From a virus, in IMG/VR virus record IMGVR_UViG_3300013094_000123, positions 1-39,505 of that record: DNA of 39,505 bases. The stretch is one strand, 5' to 3'. The position numbers and the translations under genes were made by a program. Of this stretch, positions 6,867-17,400 are shown in pieces. Within the stretch, counting starts at the first letter, position 1; each line of letters starts with the position of its first letter. The notes beneath the pieces are model-generated. The model did no database searches and was not told the origin of the DNA. It worked only from the letters and a program-made list of their open reading frames with translations.

Positions 6867-7493
6867 ATGAAACATGTGGGAAAAATGAAAAACAACGGTG
6901 CTAGAATTGTTGTTGCTTATCGTACACTACCAGGTGACGCAACCAGCGCACTTGTAGTAGGAACTGGTAACCTTAATGAATCATTCCATGACGCATTAAT
7001 GAATCTTGTACAAGATGTAAGTGGACAACAGGCCAATGAACTAGCAGACGTACTGGCATCTAGATTATTTCCAGATGGTAGTAATATGTTGTCGTGGTTA
7101 CATACCAACGGGCATCTTAAAAAAGTTCCCACAAATATGGTTATCATGACTCCATCATCACAAGCATCAATTCAGCTAGATGAACTCAATAAGTTGATTG
7201 CTGAACAAAAAGGTGTTGATTTAGAAGATCTAGCAGTAACTGACGGAAGTCAGCCTGTGAAGAAATCTAAAAAAGCAGATGTTGTTAAAACTACATCACA
7301 AAGCGTAAGTGGTGAGGAAGATGTTGCTACAGAAATTACACCAGAAGTGGTAATTGAAGACAACTTGAGTCCTGCTCAACTTCGTAGCAAAGCAGATGCT
7401 CTTTTTAAACAAGCACAACAACTTCGCAAAGAAGCTGACGCAATTGATCCACCAAAACGCAGAACTAAAAAAGTTGCCGTTGAGGCAGAGTGA
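6867..7493 (+). CDS. conserved phage protein of unknown function
   Basis: This 208-aa protein has a well-formed N-terminal domain (1-125) with KHVGKMKNNGARIVVAYRTLPGD, an LPGDATSALVV strand region, ESFHDALMNLVQ and LFPDGSNMLSWLHTNG. A charged, probably disordered tail follows, with a helical AQLRSKADALFKQAQQLRKEADAI and a basic end (RRTKK). It resembles a protein common in marine T4-like phages, but no function is known to me. The gene has a good ribosome binding site (AGGAG before 6867). It ends 51 nt upstream of thyA. Confidence 0.75.
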   Translation: MKHVGKMKNNGARIVVAYRTLPGDATSALVVGTGNLNESFHDALMNLVQDVSGQQANELADVLASRLFPDGSNMLSWLHTNGHLKKVPTNMVIMTPSSQASIQLDELNKLIAEQKGVDLEDLAVTDGSQPVKKSKKADVVKTTSQSVSGEEDVATEITPEVVIEDNLSPAQLRSKADALFKQAQQLRKEADAIDPPKRRTKKVAVEAE

Positions 7494-7515
7494 TCAGAAA
7501 TTTAATATTAATTCT

Positions 7516-7536
7516 TTCAGGGCCTTGCGCCCTGAA
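7516..7536 (+). promoter_or_regulatory. hairpin just upstream of thyA
   Basis: TTCAGGGC (7516-7523) and GCCCTGAA (7529-7536) form a perfect 8-bp GC-rich stem with a CTTGC loop. It ends 8 nt before the thyA ATG, and no normal ribosome binding site is visible between hairpin and start. There is no T run, so it is not a standard terminator. It may limit thyA translation or stabilise the 3' end of the upstream message. Confidence 0.5.
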
Positions 7537-7544
7537 CCTACCTT

Positions 7545-8429
7545 ATGAACAATTCAGAAAAAGTATATCTAGATTTATTACAAGAAATTTTAACCTATGG
7601 TGAGGATCGATCAGATCGTACCGGAGTAGGCACTCGCAGTATCTTTGGTGTACAAATGAGATTTGATCTCAGCGAAGGATTTCCTGCTGTTACCACAAAA
7701 AAATTAGCATGGAAATCTGTAGTATCAGAATTACTTTGGTTTATCGAAGGTAGTGGAGATGAGAATAGATTAAAAGAAATCCTACACGGTGATCGGTATT
7801 CTGATAAAAAAACTATATGGTCAGACAATGCCACAGCTCCGTATTGGGTTAAGAAAAGACTACAAAGACACCCTGGAGATCTAGGCCGTGTATATGGAGT
7901 ACAATGGCGTAGATGGCGCAAACCGATTGTTCGTATCAATAAGGTTGTACTACAAAATCACGATCAATTACTAGAATTAATTGCCGGAATAAAAGAAGAT
8001 CCAAACAGCCGTAGACACATTATTACTGCGTGGAATCCTGGAGAATTGGATTTAATGGCACTCCCACCTTGCCATATGATGAGCCAGTTTTATGTAGCCA
8101 ATGGTCGTTTGAGTTGTCATATGTATCAACGATCTGCTGATATGTTTTTAGGAATGCCGTTTAATATAGCATCGTACGCATTGTTCACTCACATGATTGC
8201 CAAAGTGTGTAATCTAGATGTTGGTGATTTAATTATATCAGTTGGTGATGCTCACATTTACAGTAATCATATAGATCAAGTTAAAGAACAATTAACTAGA
8301 ACACCGTTTGATATGCCTGTACTTCGATTAAATTCTGATGTAGAAGTTATCACAGACTTTGAAATGTCTGACATTGAATTAGTAGACTATCAATCCCACG
8401 AAGCTATTCGAGCAGATATGGCTGTTTAA
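7545..8429 (+). CDS. thyA: thymidylate synthase (ThyA family)
   Basis: The enzyme (294 aa) methylates dUMP to dTMP using methylenetetrahydrofolate, supplying thymidylate for phage DNA synthesis. Visible features are DRTGVGTRSIFG near the N-terminus, the paired arginines R156/R157 (NSRRHIITAWNP), the catalytic cysteine C176 in LPPCHMM, the dUMP-binding RSADMFLGMPFNIASYA (196-212) and the GDAHIYSNH motif. Length and motifs fit an intact ThyA, the same class as T4 td; no intron is present. Translation may be influenced by the hairpin upstream, since no clear ribosome binding site is seen. The 3' end overlaps the convergent virion gene by 4 nt without a visible terminator. Confidence 0.97.
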   Translation: MNNSEKVYLDLLQEILTYGEDRSDRTGVGTRSIFGVQMRFDLSEGFPAVTTKKLAWKSVVSELLWFIEGSGDENRLKEILHGDRYSDKKTIWSDNATAPYWVKKRLQRHPGDLGRVYGVQWRRWRKPIVRINKVVLQNHDQLLELIAGIKEDPNSRRHIITAWNPGELDLMALPPCHMMSQFYVANGRLSCHMYQRSADMFLGMPFNIASYALFTHMIAKVCNLDVGDLIISVGDAHIYSNHIDQVKEQLTRTPFDMPVLRLNSDVEVITDFEMSDIELVDYQSHEAIRADMAV

Positions 8430-9151
8430 TATACTAAGTTTGGTATAGTTGTATCAATCACTGAAGAAGTTGTAATAAAGATTGTCCAAGCGCCACTAAC
8501 CACTTCAAATCTTCTTACTTGATAATTGGTTAGTGTAGAATTAAACAGTACTCGTGCGTGTGTTCCATCAACTACACCTTCAGGAGATGCAACATTAGTT
8601 GTTGGCCCTATTGAGCCTATTGGAGGGAACATTTTGGTCAATAAATTTGTTGCCGATGTATTTTGAAGTGCCACTGTAGCAGTAGTAGCAAATCCTGTAT
8701 AATTATAATCTGTAGAATTAACCAATTTTTCTATGTCAACACTCATTGACAAAAATCCATTCGGCACTGGACCAACAAGACTAACACCACCGTTGTAATA
8801 AACATTTAACTGTTTATGTTGTGTATCAAACCATAAATTTCCATCTATCAAATTTCCTGGTTGGGACGATGCCACTGATACCTTGGTAGAGGGATTAAAG
8901 CCTCCGTCATATACATTCAATAGTCTGTTTGTTGTGTCGTACCATAATTGTCCTGCCAAAGGACTACGAGGAGGATTAGCATTAGTGTTGGCAGAATTTG
9001 CCAACATTTGTATAAGATTGTTATTGTAATACTGTCCGTAAGAATTAACATTCCTGCCAATTAGTGTTAGACTAGTTGAATGTTGATCAACTTGGTCGTC
9101 GGCTAGTATTGTTAATACTGATCCGTTTGTATTTGATATAGTATATGCCAT
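8426..9151 (-). CDS. fibre-like virion protein, short paralogue
   Basis: This 241-aa beta-rich protein is related to the N-terminal part of the next gene. Both start with a strand-rich region, then an (L/T)SLxGR..Y.QY segment, then the tryptophan module GQLWYDTTNRLLNVYDG (near residue 75). A second copy, GNLWFDTQHKQLNVYYNG, follows at about residue 105. These GQLWYD modules are common in tail-fibre and structural proteins of aquatic phages. The remaining 110 residues are a Thr/Ser/Val-rich beta domain with no recognised fold. It is the last gene of the leftward virion block. A role as a fibre or accessory baseplate protein is inferred. Confidence 0.65.
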   Translation of the reverse strand: MAYTISNTNGSVLTILADDQVDQHSTSLTLIGRNVNSYGQYYNNNLIQMLANSANTNANPPRSPLAGQLWYDTTNRLLNVYDGGFNPSTKVSVASSQPGNLIDGNLWFDTQHKQLNVYYNGGVSLVGPVPNGFLSMSVDIEKLVNSTDYNYTGFATTATVALQNTSATNLLTKMFPPIGSIGPTTNVASPEGVVDGTHARVLFNSTLTNYQVRRFEVVSGAWTIFITTSSVIDTTIPNLVY

Positions 9152-9166
9152 TTTTTAAATTCTCTA

Positions 9167-10762
9167 TTAATAACCGATTGCTATCCAACTAACAGGAGTA
9201 GTTCCCGAAGCAGTTTCGTCTCCAAACGCTGTTAGTGTAAAAGATAATATAGGACCAGCTCCTCTGTATCCAGCTGCCGACGTATTAGCCGTTGATCCAC
9301 TCTCTCCCACTGTATATTGTTCTGTGCCTACATAAAAACATTGGTTAGGAAATGGTATGGCAAAATTTACTTGTCCGGTACTGTAATTAGAAGGTAAGTC
9401 TTGTCCCCATTGAATAATTAAACCGGTAGTTCCGTTTTTATACCATCCAGGTAAAACACTAAGGTCGGGAGAACAAGTATCTGCTGTGCCAGGACCTGGT
9501 ACACCTTGCGTTCCTTGAGGTCCTTGATTTCCCTGCGGGCCTGGATTACCTTGAGGCCCGATTGGTCCTTGATTACCTGTAAGACCAATTGGACCCTGAT
9601 TACCTTGTGGGCCTACACCTTGTGGACCTTGTGGACCTTGTGGACCTATGCCTTGTGGACCAATTGGACCTTGTGGACCTTGTGGACCTATGCCTTGTGG
9701 ACCACTGGGACCTTGAGGGCCTTGTGGACCAACTTTAGTAGATACAAGACCTTTAATAGATGCTATTGTGAATGAGTTTGTACCATCACTTATAATGCCC
9801 TGTCCTTGAACAACTATTCCTTGAGCATTAACTGTTAAAATTGGATTAGTTTGTCCACTAACACCTGTGGCTAATTGAATTTGTATAACACCACCAGTGG
9901 TACTGTTTAATAATATACCATCATCTAATACTTTGGCCAGTTGTACATATTGTGGATTACCAAACGCAGAATTACCAGTGTATAAAACTACACCATCTCG
10001 GCCAGACCATCCAATTTGGTTATTGTTATCGTCGGCCAGCCATTTGACATATCCAGTAATTAATTCGCCTTGCCCTGGAACATTATTATCTTTTCTTAAA
10101 AAATCACTACCAGAATAAATGGTTCCGCCAACTACTAAATTATCGGCAGCATTGGCTGTGCCATTTAAAGTATAACCGGGTGTTGTTGATATATTAATTC
10201 CTGGATAAATTGTGTCAAATCCAGCAAATGTATTGTCGTATGGATTTATAACCGGAGTAAATGTCGCAGTTGACAATATGGCAACTGATATTCCTTCAAC
10301 TTTTCCAACTATTATTGAATGTACATTTCCCGCGGTATCGGACACTTGATCTACCGAATACATTCCTGTATTGCTGGTCGAAGTAGATCCAATAGTAATC
10401 CATGTATTATTACCAAAAATACTTAATTGATTCGTGGCTGTATTGACCCAGATAGCACCGGGTGTAGACACTGCTGGTGTTGTGCTTTGTTGATACACAT
10501 TACTAGGACTTGCCCAATAGAGTCCATCAAATACTTTCAAACTTCTCGCGGTGGGATCATACCATAACTGTCCAGTTATTGGTTGAGTAGGAGTACCAGA
10601 GGCAAAATTTTCCAGTATGCTTACAAAATTTTGAGCAATCTTTTGTGCGTAATTTGGATATCCTCTACCAACTAAACTCAAATCAGTAGAAAAATCATCC
10701 AGCCCTGGGGGCATGTCTGGTACAGTTATAACACCTGAAGAATAATTTATTGTAAATGGCAT
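9167..10762 (-). CDS. tail fibre with collagen-like shaft and gp53-like tip
   Basis: The protein (531 aa) looks like a complete receptor-binding fibre. Residues 1-115 share the N-terminal module and GQLWYD repeats of the neighbouring 241-aa protein and probably attach it to the virion. A beta-rich middle follows. Residues about 344-427 are a collagen-like Gly-X-Y shaft rich in GPQ, interrupted regularly by GIGPQ or GVGPQ steps. The C-terminal 100 residues carry the IQWG...FPIPFPNQC...SWIAIGY pattern of the gp53-like tail-fibre tip domain, including the terminal AIGY found in that family. It lies downstream of the baseplate genes, where fibre genes are expected. The repeats in the shaft DNA could change its length. 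Host receptor unknown. Confidence 0.75.
   Translation of the reverse strand: MPFTINYSSGVITVPDMPPGLDDFSTDLSLVGRGYPNYAQKIAQNFVSILENFASGTPTQPITGQLWYDPTARSLKVFDGLYWASPSNVYQQSTTPAVSTPGAIWVNTATNQLSIFGNNTWITIGSTSTSNTGMYSVDQVSDTAGNVHSIIVGKVEGISVAILSTATFTPVINPYDNTFAGFDTIYPGINISTTPGYTLNGTANAADNLVVGGTIYSGSDFLRKDNNVPGQGELITGYVKWLADDNNNQIGWSGRDGVVLYTGNSAFGNPQYVQLAKVLDDGILLNSTTGGVIQIQLATGVSGQTNPILTVNAQGIVVQGQGIISDGTNSFTIASIKGLVSTKVGPQGPQGPSGPQGIGPQGPQGPIGPQGIGPQGPQGPQGVGPQGNQGPIGLTGNQGPIGPQGNPGPQGNQGPQGTQGVPGPGTADTCSPDLSVLPGWYKNGTTGLIIQWGQDLPSNYSTGQVNFAIPFPNQCFYVGTEQYTVGESGSTANTSAAGYRGAGPILSFTLTAFGDETASGTTPVSWIAIGY
9484..9735 (-). repeat. tandem repeats encoding the collagen-like shaft
   Basis: The DNA consists of repeated 9-nt units of the type CCTTGTGGA (minus-strand coding Gly-Pro-Gln) with longer near-identical blocks. 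The pattern CCTTGTGGACCTATGCCTTG occurs at about 9634 and again at about 9679. Such repeats are prone to slippage in multiples of 9 nt, which keeps frame and changes shaft length. Confidence 0.75.
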
Positions 10763-10766
10763 AGTA

Positions 10767-11396
10767 TTAAATTCCGGTATTCAAACTTTGTATTCTAACA
10801 GTGTATTCAATTTGTATCATACGATTTAAACTTTTTTGTACAGGATGGAATATTACATGAGTCAACAACGGACTGGTACCCGAACCGCCAGCTGGATATG
10901 CCCTTAATCCCAATTCATCAAATATAAAAGCATTGTCAGTATTGTTTGAATTATCAAAAAATGATTGCCCCGCGGGTTCGCCAAAATCTAACAAACAGTT
11001 GACCATTACATCTGCATAGGCTGTACCTGCTAGATGTCTTACTTCCATAAAATTTCTAGCAGAGTCAAGATTTGAACTTTGAGAAGCATCAATAATTTTA
11101 CTATATGTTTTATTATATAAATCTGCCTCGTTGCCCACTGTGTTCGGAGTTAGATATGTAATAATCCCAGTACTGTCTACCCTGGTTCCACCATTACCAA
11201 AATCCATTTGTACAATAAACCCATATCCTTGATTGCTTAAGGAGCTGGCAAGAGCAACTGCCATATTTTCGTAATGAATGGCATTTGATTTGTTAATGAA
11301 TACTTCTTTTGTTATAGGGTCAAAAATTTTAATGTGCCCTTGGACGTTGAAGAATCCGCGATCTTTTAGTTTGTTGTTATTGTCTATATTGCTCAT
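10767..11396 (-). CDS. virion-associated protein of unknown function
   Basis: This 209-aa protein occupies the position of gp8 in T4 order but shows no gp8 similarity that I can see. It has an N-terminal segment with [20 protein letters not shown] and an [15 protein letters not shown] helix. A glycine-rich [17 protein letters not shown] stretch and a beta-rich C-terminus ([13 protein letters not shown]) complete it. Similar sequences occur, to my memory, among tail or baseplate genes of other large phages. There is no recognisable ribosome binding site, and a late-promoter-like octamer (11402-11409) ends 5 nt upstream of the start. It is probably a structural or assembly protein of the baseplate periphery. 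Confidence 0.65.
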   Translation of the reverse strand: MSNIDNNNKLKDRGFFNVQGHIKIFDPITKEVFINKSNAIHYENMAVALASSLSNQGYGFIVQMDFGNGGTRVDSTGIITYLTPNTVGNEADLYNKTYSKIIDASQSSNLDSARNFMEVRHLAGTAYADVMVNCLLDFGEPAGQSFFDNSNNTDNAFIFDELGLRAYPAGGSGTSPLLTHVIFHPVQKSLNRMIQIEYTVRIQSLNTGI

Positions 11397-11401
11397 AATG
11401 A

Positions 11402-11409
11402 TATTTATC
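11402..11409 (-). promoter_or_regulatory. candidate late promoter (GATAAATA)
   Basis: On the minus strand the 43-nt gap between the giant gene and the 209-aa gene holds GATAAATATC, one mismatch from the T4 late core TATAAATA. It sits very close to the ATG at 11396, so an mRNA started here would have almost no leader. It could also be an AT-rich chance match. Confidence 0.4.
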
Positions 11410-11439
11410 TTTGCTGTTTAACCCTATATAAGGATCTAA

Positions 11440-14400
11440 TTAGCTTTCTCCATAGTAGTGGTTTGTGGGCAACTCGGCCGGACTTTCTTGTATAAATCTA
11501 GCGGCTATAGATGCGCTGTCAAACAACGACACGCTAACTGTGGGATCAACCCATTGCTGAGCCACGTTGACTTCTTGTTTTACCATTGTCAATTTGACAT
11601 CGTTTTCTATACCGCCCACGATATTTAAACTTAATGTTTGTGTGTTTTGATCAACAGTTATTGAATATTCTGCTGGAACATAATTTAAACCCCTATATAC
11701 AAATCCATTTACTGAATCTGTTGAGTTAGAGTTTTCTTGTACCCACACTTGGTTGGTTGCTGAAACAATATAAGCAATGCCTACATCTGTTGATGCTGGC
11801 AAGGAATTAACAATAGTTAACGTATTGATATACTCAGGACTATCAAAAGATTGTGTAGTATCAAACACAACAATAGGGTCTTTTCTTAACAATCTACCAC
11901 CGTAATAAATTGCCAACTCATCGGTAGGATTTAATGCTACAGATGGCAATACAGGGCTGTATTGTAATGTAATACCATCAGACACAGCTGAAGGAGTTCC
12001 AAATGATGTAGCAGTTACAAAAGCAGATTTGTTGATTATATAATTATTGGTTGTGGTGTTTACAAATATTGTTTGGTTAAACACATTATCAGAGTAAGGA
12101 ATACTTTGTAAGTACCCTTGATCTATTACTCGTGTGTTGACAGCACATACATCTTTGGGACCGGTTCCTAATGTTCCTCTACGTAAATTTGTCAAAGAAT
12201 TTCCAACAATTTTCAAAAACTCAATGCGTTCTCCGTCAATAATAATGACTCCAGGAATATTTTTACTTGGAATTGCTGGTGATAATACTGTGGGATCAGC
12301 TACTTGTATACTGGTAGAAGTACTGTACAAAGTGGCTGTTAAGTAAGTTGTGTTCTTTTTGCTTAGACGTTTGAAAGCAGTTCTACCTAACATATCGTTG
12401 AATATTCTGTATCCCAATACTTTGTTGGTATTTTTAACAAATACAATAACTTCAATGATATCTGTTGATGATACATTTAATGTTTCGCTGATCTGTACAG
12501 TCTGCTGATCCTCCAACATAACATATTCAATATCTCTAATCAATGGAATCCCATTCAATATCACCCACATGTACTCATCATCGACTATTGGTGCGCTTAG
12601 AGTAACACGCCTCGGGGTTACATTGTTAGTAAAGACTTGTGGATTGATCAATGCTCCAGTTGGATCTATATAACTAACTACACGAACATTACCAGTGATA
12701 GGACTATTAAATGTTAGTGTTGATCCATAAACAGTATAATCTCCAGCATAGGTACCTGCAGGAGGTGTTATGATTTTATATCCTGTTCCTGTGTTAACTT
12801 CTACAATAACTTGTGTAGCAGTTGTATCGTTGTCAACAACTGGCGGTGAGTACAACAGTGTCAACGAAGTTGCGTTGGTCACGGTAGAGTACTGTTCTCT
12901 TAGTTCATTGAATTTCTGAATAGTTGTTCCAAAGAACCAAGAGTTAATGGTACTAGAAGTTGTTGGATTCAAATTGTATACAAATACTGTGGCTTGGCCT
13001 GTTTGAGTAGTTGCTCCAGTAGGGTCATTGTCTCCTCCCAGCTCATAATACATATCAGAAACGGAATTAGTTACATGGAACCCTAATGGTCTTCTTCCAA
13101 TCCACATTCCGTTAACGTGAACACTTGCGGTGTTGATTGAAATTATTCCAGACAAACTTGCCACTGATCCATTGGTAACATTGTATACTGTGCTAACTTC
13201 GTTGTCAATCAATCCAACTTTATCTAGATTTCTAGATCCGCCTTTGCCCATAATTGTGTAACCAACTATTGTTTCTTTTGATTGAGGTGGAATAATTACA
13301 CGATTGTTAGCCCAGTCCATAGAATAATATGGCTGATCAACCATTTGTGTAGTTATAGTAGCAGTATACATTAACAACTGACGATTAGCCACAACACGCA
13401 TACTGGCAATAGATGTAGGAATAGCAACAATAGTATTGTAATTAATAGTCGATGTATTTGCCATAACTTCAAAATAGTTTGATGTTATAGCAGGAGATCC
13501 TTCACTGCTAATAGTGTATACATTCAATGCCAAAGAATCTGAAGTGTGTCCTGGAACTAATTCTTCGGGAGCATAACTATAATCAACGGATATGAATCCG
13601 TTTCCGGCATCAATAATTCTTTCTTCAGGATTAATACCCTGAGCACTGATTAACTGTCCAGGAAGTATTTCACCACCATCTAATGATGTATCTAAAATAG
13701 TAGCATTAAGATCAACGGACCAAAACTCCACAACTGATGCCATAGGAATAGTCAACAATGTTGAAGTATTAACTGTTATTGCCTGTGTTCCTATGTCAAT
13801 TGAAATAACAGAAGCTGCGTTAGAATTAAAATATGCAGTTGACCCATTGATTACATTAACATGCTGTCCCACATTTACACCAGAAATGTTTTCAACTGTA
13901 AATGTTGTCCAGGTACCTCCTATAGAGCTAGATGGAGAAGTGCTTACTGTACTTGTATAATATCCAATATCTTCAGCAAACCCACCAAACCCGTAGTTAC
14001 TAACTGTGCTTGTGGTTCCTCGTCTATTGTCCTGAGTCCAGTTGTAACCCCAATTTATGTTGTAATCAAATGGCAACGATTCAATAACTGTTCCAGGAAA
14101 TTCTAAGCCAGACATTACCTGTGTAGCGGTATTTCCAGGCATACCTGAGTCAGGAGCATAATAATTTTCTAACCTTTCAATAGCACTTAATAATTCAATA
14201 TTTTTAGCATACGTAATTTTTACTATTTTTCCAGCAGGCGGAATATAATTTATAAATGATAATTTTGAATATTTTTTACGATAACCATTTATTGTATCTG
14301 TGTAGTAAATAATTTGATAATCGGAACTTACTACATAATTTCCATCAACTGACACAGATATTGTAGCTGGATCTGTGTTAGCAACCCAGGTTAATACAAA

Positions 14401-17400
14401 TTCTACATTTATTCCATTACAATAAAATGAATCTTGTACAGGCAACAGGCCAATTTCATTTTGTCTACTGTACCTATCAAATTTAACCCCAATTGTATTG
14501 GTTCTGACTTTTCCATTATACAACTCAGCATATGCCGAGGCAGCAAGTAATCCTGGTATAAGAGGAGTGATTATTTCTACGGTAGGTGCCTTGGTATAAC
14601 CAGAGCCAGGGTCTGTAACCACAATTTGCGATATTTTTCCAGCAGTAACATAGGCAACAGCAGAAGCACCAGACCCGGTATCTCCAGATTGAGCAGTTAT
14701 AATAACAGTAGGTGGTGAAGTGTAATTGGTTCCAGGATTGGTCACAATGATACTACCAACTTCATAGGTATAATTATCTGCCCAATCTTTCCAAGGATAC
14801 GAATCCAACAATGGATTACCTATGTCAACTGACCCATACGTTTGTGTAAGTGTATTGAATACCGCAGGTCTATCAAAATCTGTGAAGTGACTATTAGTAG
14901 GATCTGTTACTGTGTAATTAGTAGTGTATCCCCTAACCTGAGTATGATAAGGCTTTACTTCTGCCAGGTAGTTTTCAAAATATGTACTATCTTGTAATTT
15001 ATAAACAGGAGGTTGATTTAACTCGCCAGCATTGTTTACAACATTAATAAAACTTGTTTTAAATGCCCAATCTAGCATTTTTTGTTCGCTTAATGCGTAT
15101 CTTACTGCGGCAAAGAAAAATAAATTCCATTGTGCTTTTAAATCATTTATAAACAAATCATTTTTTAATGCTGTTAATATATAACGTAACTCAGTGACAG
15201 GAATTATTCCTGTACTAAGTTGTATTGTTCCATTTTGTTTATAAACCAAATTATAAGTTGAATTAAAATTTCCTACAACATCAGCATCAACTTTTTCTAA
15301 AATTATATAATTTCCATCTCCAGAATTTTGAATTTTAACATACTGTCCAGGAACTATATTGTAGGTAAAATCTAACTGATATGTTTCGCTGAACACATAG
15401 GCATTGTCTTTATGAGGGTTATAATCGGTGCTAGACCAATCAGCATAACTCCAGTATTCAGCAGTGTTATAGGAAGATACTCTAACAAAATTCCATTTTT
15501 CAGATGTCCACTGATATTCAGCCCAACTATTATTATGGTTAGGATCTACTAGAACAATAACTGTATAAGGCCTAATTGACAATGTTGGTACTGTTACATA
15601 TCCAGTGCCTGCATTGTTTATAACAACGTTATTAATCGAACCGTTAGAATCAAGTGTTACTGATACGCTAGCTGGTATTCTAGACATGCCGCTTACTTGA
15701 ACTGTAGGAACTGTTTTATATCCATAACCTGGATTGTTGATTGTTACTAAATCAATACGTCCATTGACAATTGTACAACTAATTTCTGCTTGTACAAATT
15801 TGCTTGTATCAATTAAACTTAATGATTCATAATCCTCAACAGTTTGATCATAGTTATAAGAAGTATATGAATCTTGAGCATTCAAATTAGCAAAACTATA
15901 ATTTCCTGTAATTTGATTTTCGTTGAATACAGTATTGGCAAATTCTATTAAATTTCGTAATGCTTCTGCTTGATTTACAAACATACTTTGTCTTGGTCGT
16001 ATTTCAACGCCATAGGCATTTCGACTAGACAGAGTAGGATCAGGAACAAGATTTCCAACTGTGTCTTGACCAATTAAACTATCAAATAATTTTTTATCTA
16101 GCAAAGTAGTCGGTGTACTTGTGGCAACACCTTCTTGTAACAATAACCATTCTGTATGTTTTTCAATTTGGCTGTCAATAACATCAGTACAAACATTCAA
16201 ATGTATTCTACTATCGATTAAATTTCCTGCTACATTTGCTAAAATAACAGCATTATTAGAAATTAACGAAGCATACATGTAACCATACCCTGTTGGATCT
16301 TCAATTAAACTTGCTACTTGTGCTGCATCTAATCTACGATTTTTTACATTAGGAACAAGCACTTTATTTTTAACCCAATAATAATACTTGTTAGTAAACG
16401 CATTTGTAATAGGATTATATATTTCAGCTATTGATACAACAGAGTCATCGGGATACTTTGGTTGTCCGCTCACACCCTGTGTTAATCCTGCTGCCGTATC
16501 AGCCAAAATTGCCCATTCACTAGGCAAATATTCTGTACCTACCCATTCGTAAATATCAACAGATGACCCTGGAAATAAATTTCCCCATTGATTTTTTCTA
16601 AAAGCAAGGTCGCCTTGCTCGTACCATACATATTTTATAGTACTTAAATCCCACCATAAACTACCTACTTGTTTATCCAGCCAGTTGGTATCAGCATCAA
16701 CTATCACTGTAGAAGTTCCGGTTGAATATGTTGCTGGATCAAAATAAGATTTATAAGCTATTTCTTCTTCAGCAGGTCCTGCTATTTTTCCTTTTAATGG
16801 ATCAATTACATCAAGGTAATCAACTACCTGATCAGCAAAAGTATCTATCAAAGACACTTTTCTAATTTGATCAACTGATACTAAAGTGTCTTGTTGCCTT
16901 AGTGTATACCAGCTATCAGCTGTAGGATCAATTTTATCAAACCTATAAATTGATGCGTTGGTTATTCCATTACCAGCAGGAGCACCAACATAAATGCTTT
17001 CATCAACTACTAGGCTTCTTCCAAAATAACTATTTGCTGTTCCGTCTGTTACTTGATCTGCTAATCTAAATTGTCCATTATTAGATTTTTTTACATAAAC
17101 ATATGCTGTTCCTGCGTTGGCTAGATTATCATAAAAATATGTAGAACTAGAATCAAAATCCACCGATCCTTTGTCAAACGAATCTGTGATTAATAAATTA
17201 GTTCCAATTGCTGTAACAACCAATGTATTAGATACTGTGTTGATATCTACAGCACTACCAAATTTCATTCCTGCGCCAGGAACAGGATTTGTAATTGTTG
17301 AATAATGAGTGTATGTATTATTAACAGAAGTTCTATAATATACATCAACTTTTCCATATGATTGATCTATATTTCTAACATCAGGACTTCCAATAAACAA

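Noticed and set aside
7516-7536. Rho-independent terminator before thyA
   Set aside because: The stem is good but no T run follows on either strand, so it is listed as a leader hairpin.
9484-9735. Possible CRISPR-like or minisatellite array
   Set aside because: Units are 9 nt multiples without unique spacers and translate to an in-frame Gly-X-Y shaft.
9506-9775. 89-codon plus-strand ORF rich in Trp-Thr-Leu repeats
   Set aside because: It is the antisense reading of the collagen-like repeat DNA; the periodicity comes from the Gly-Pro-Gln codons on the other strand.
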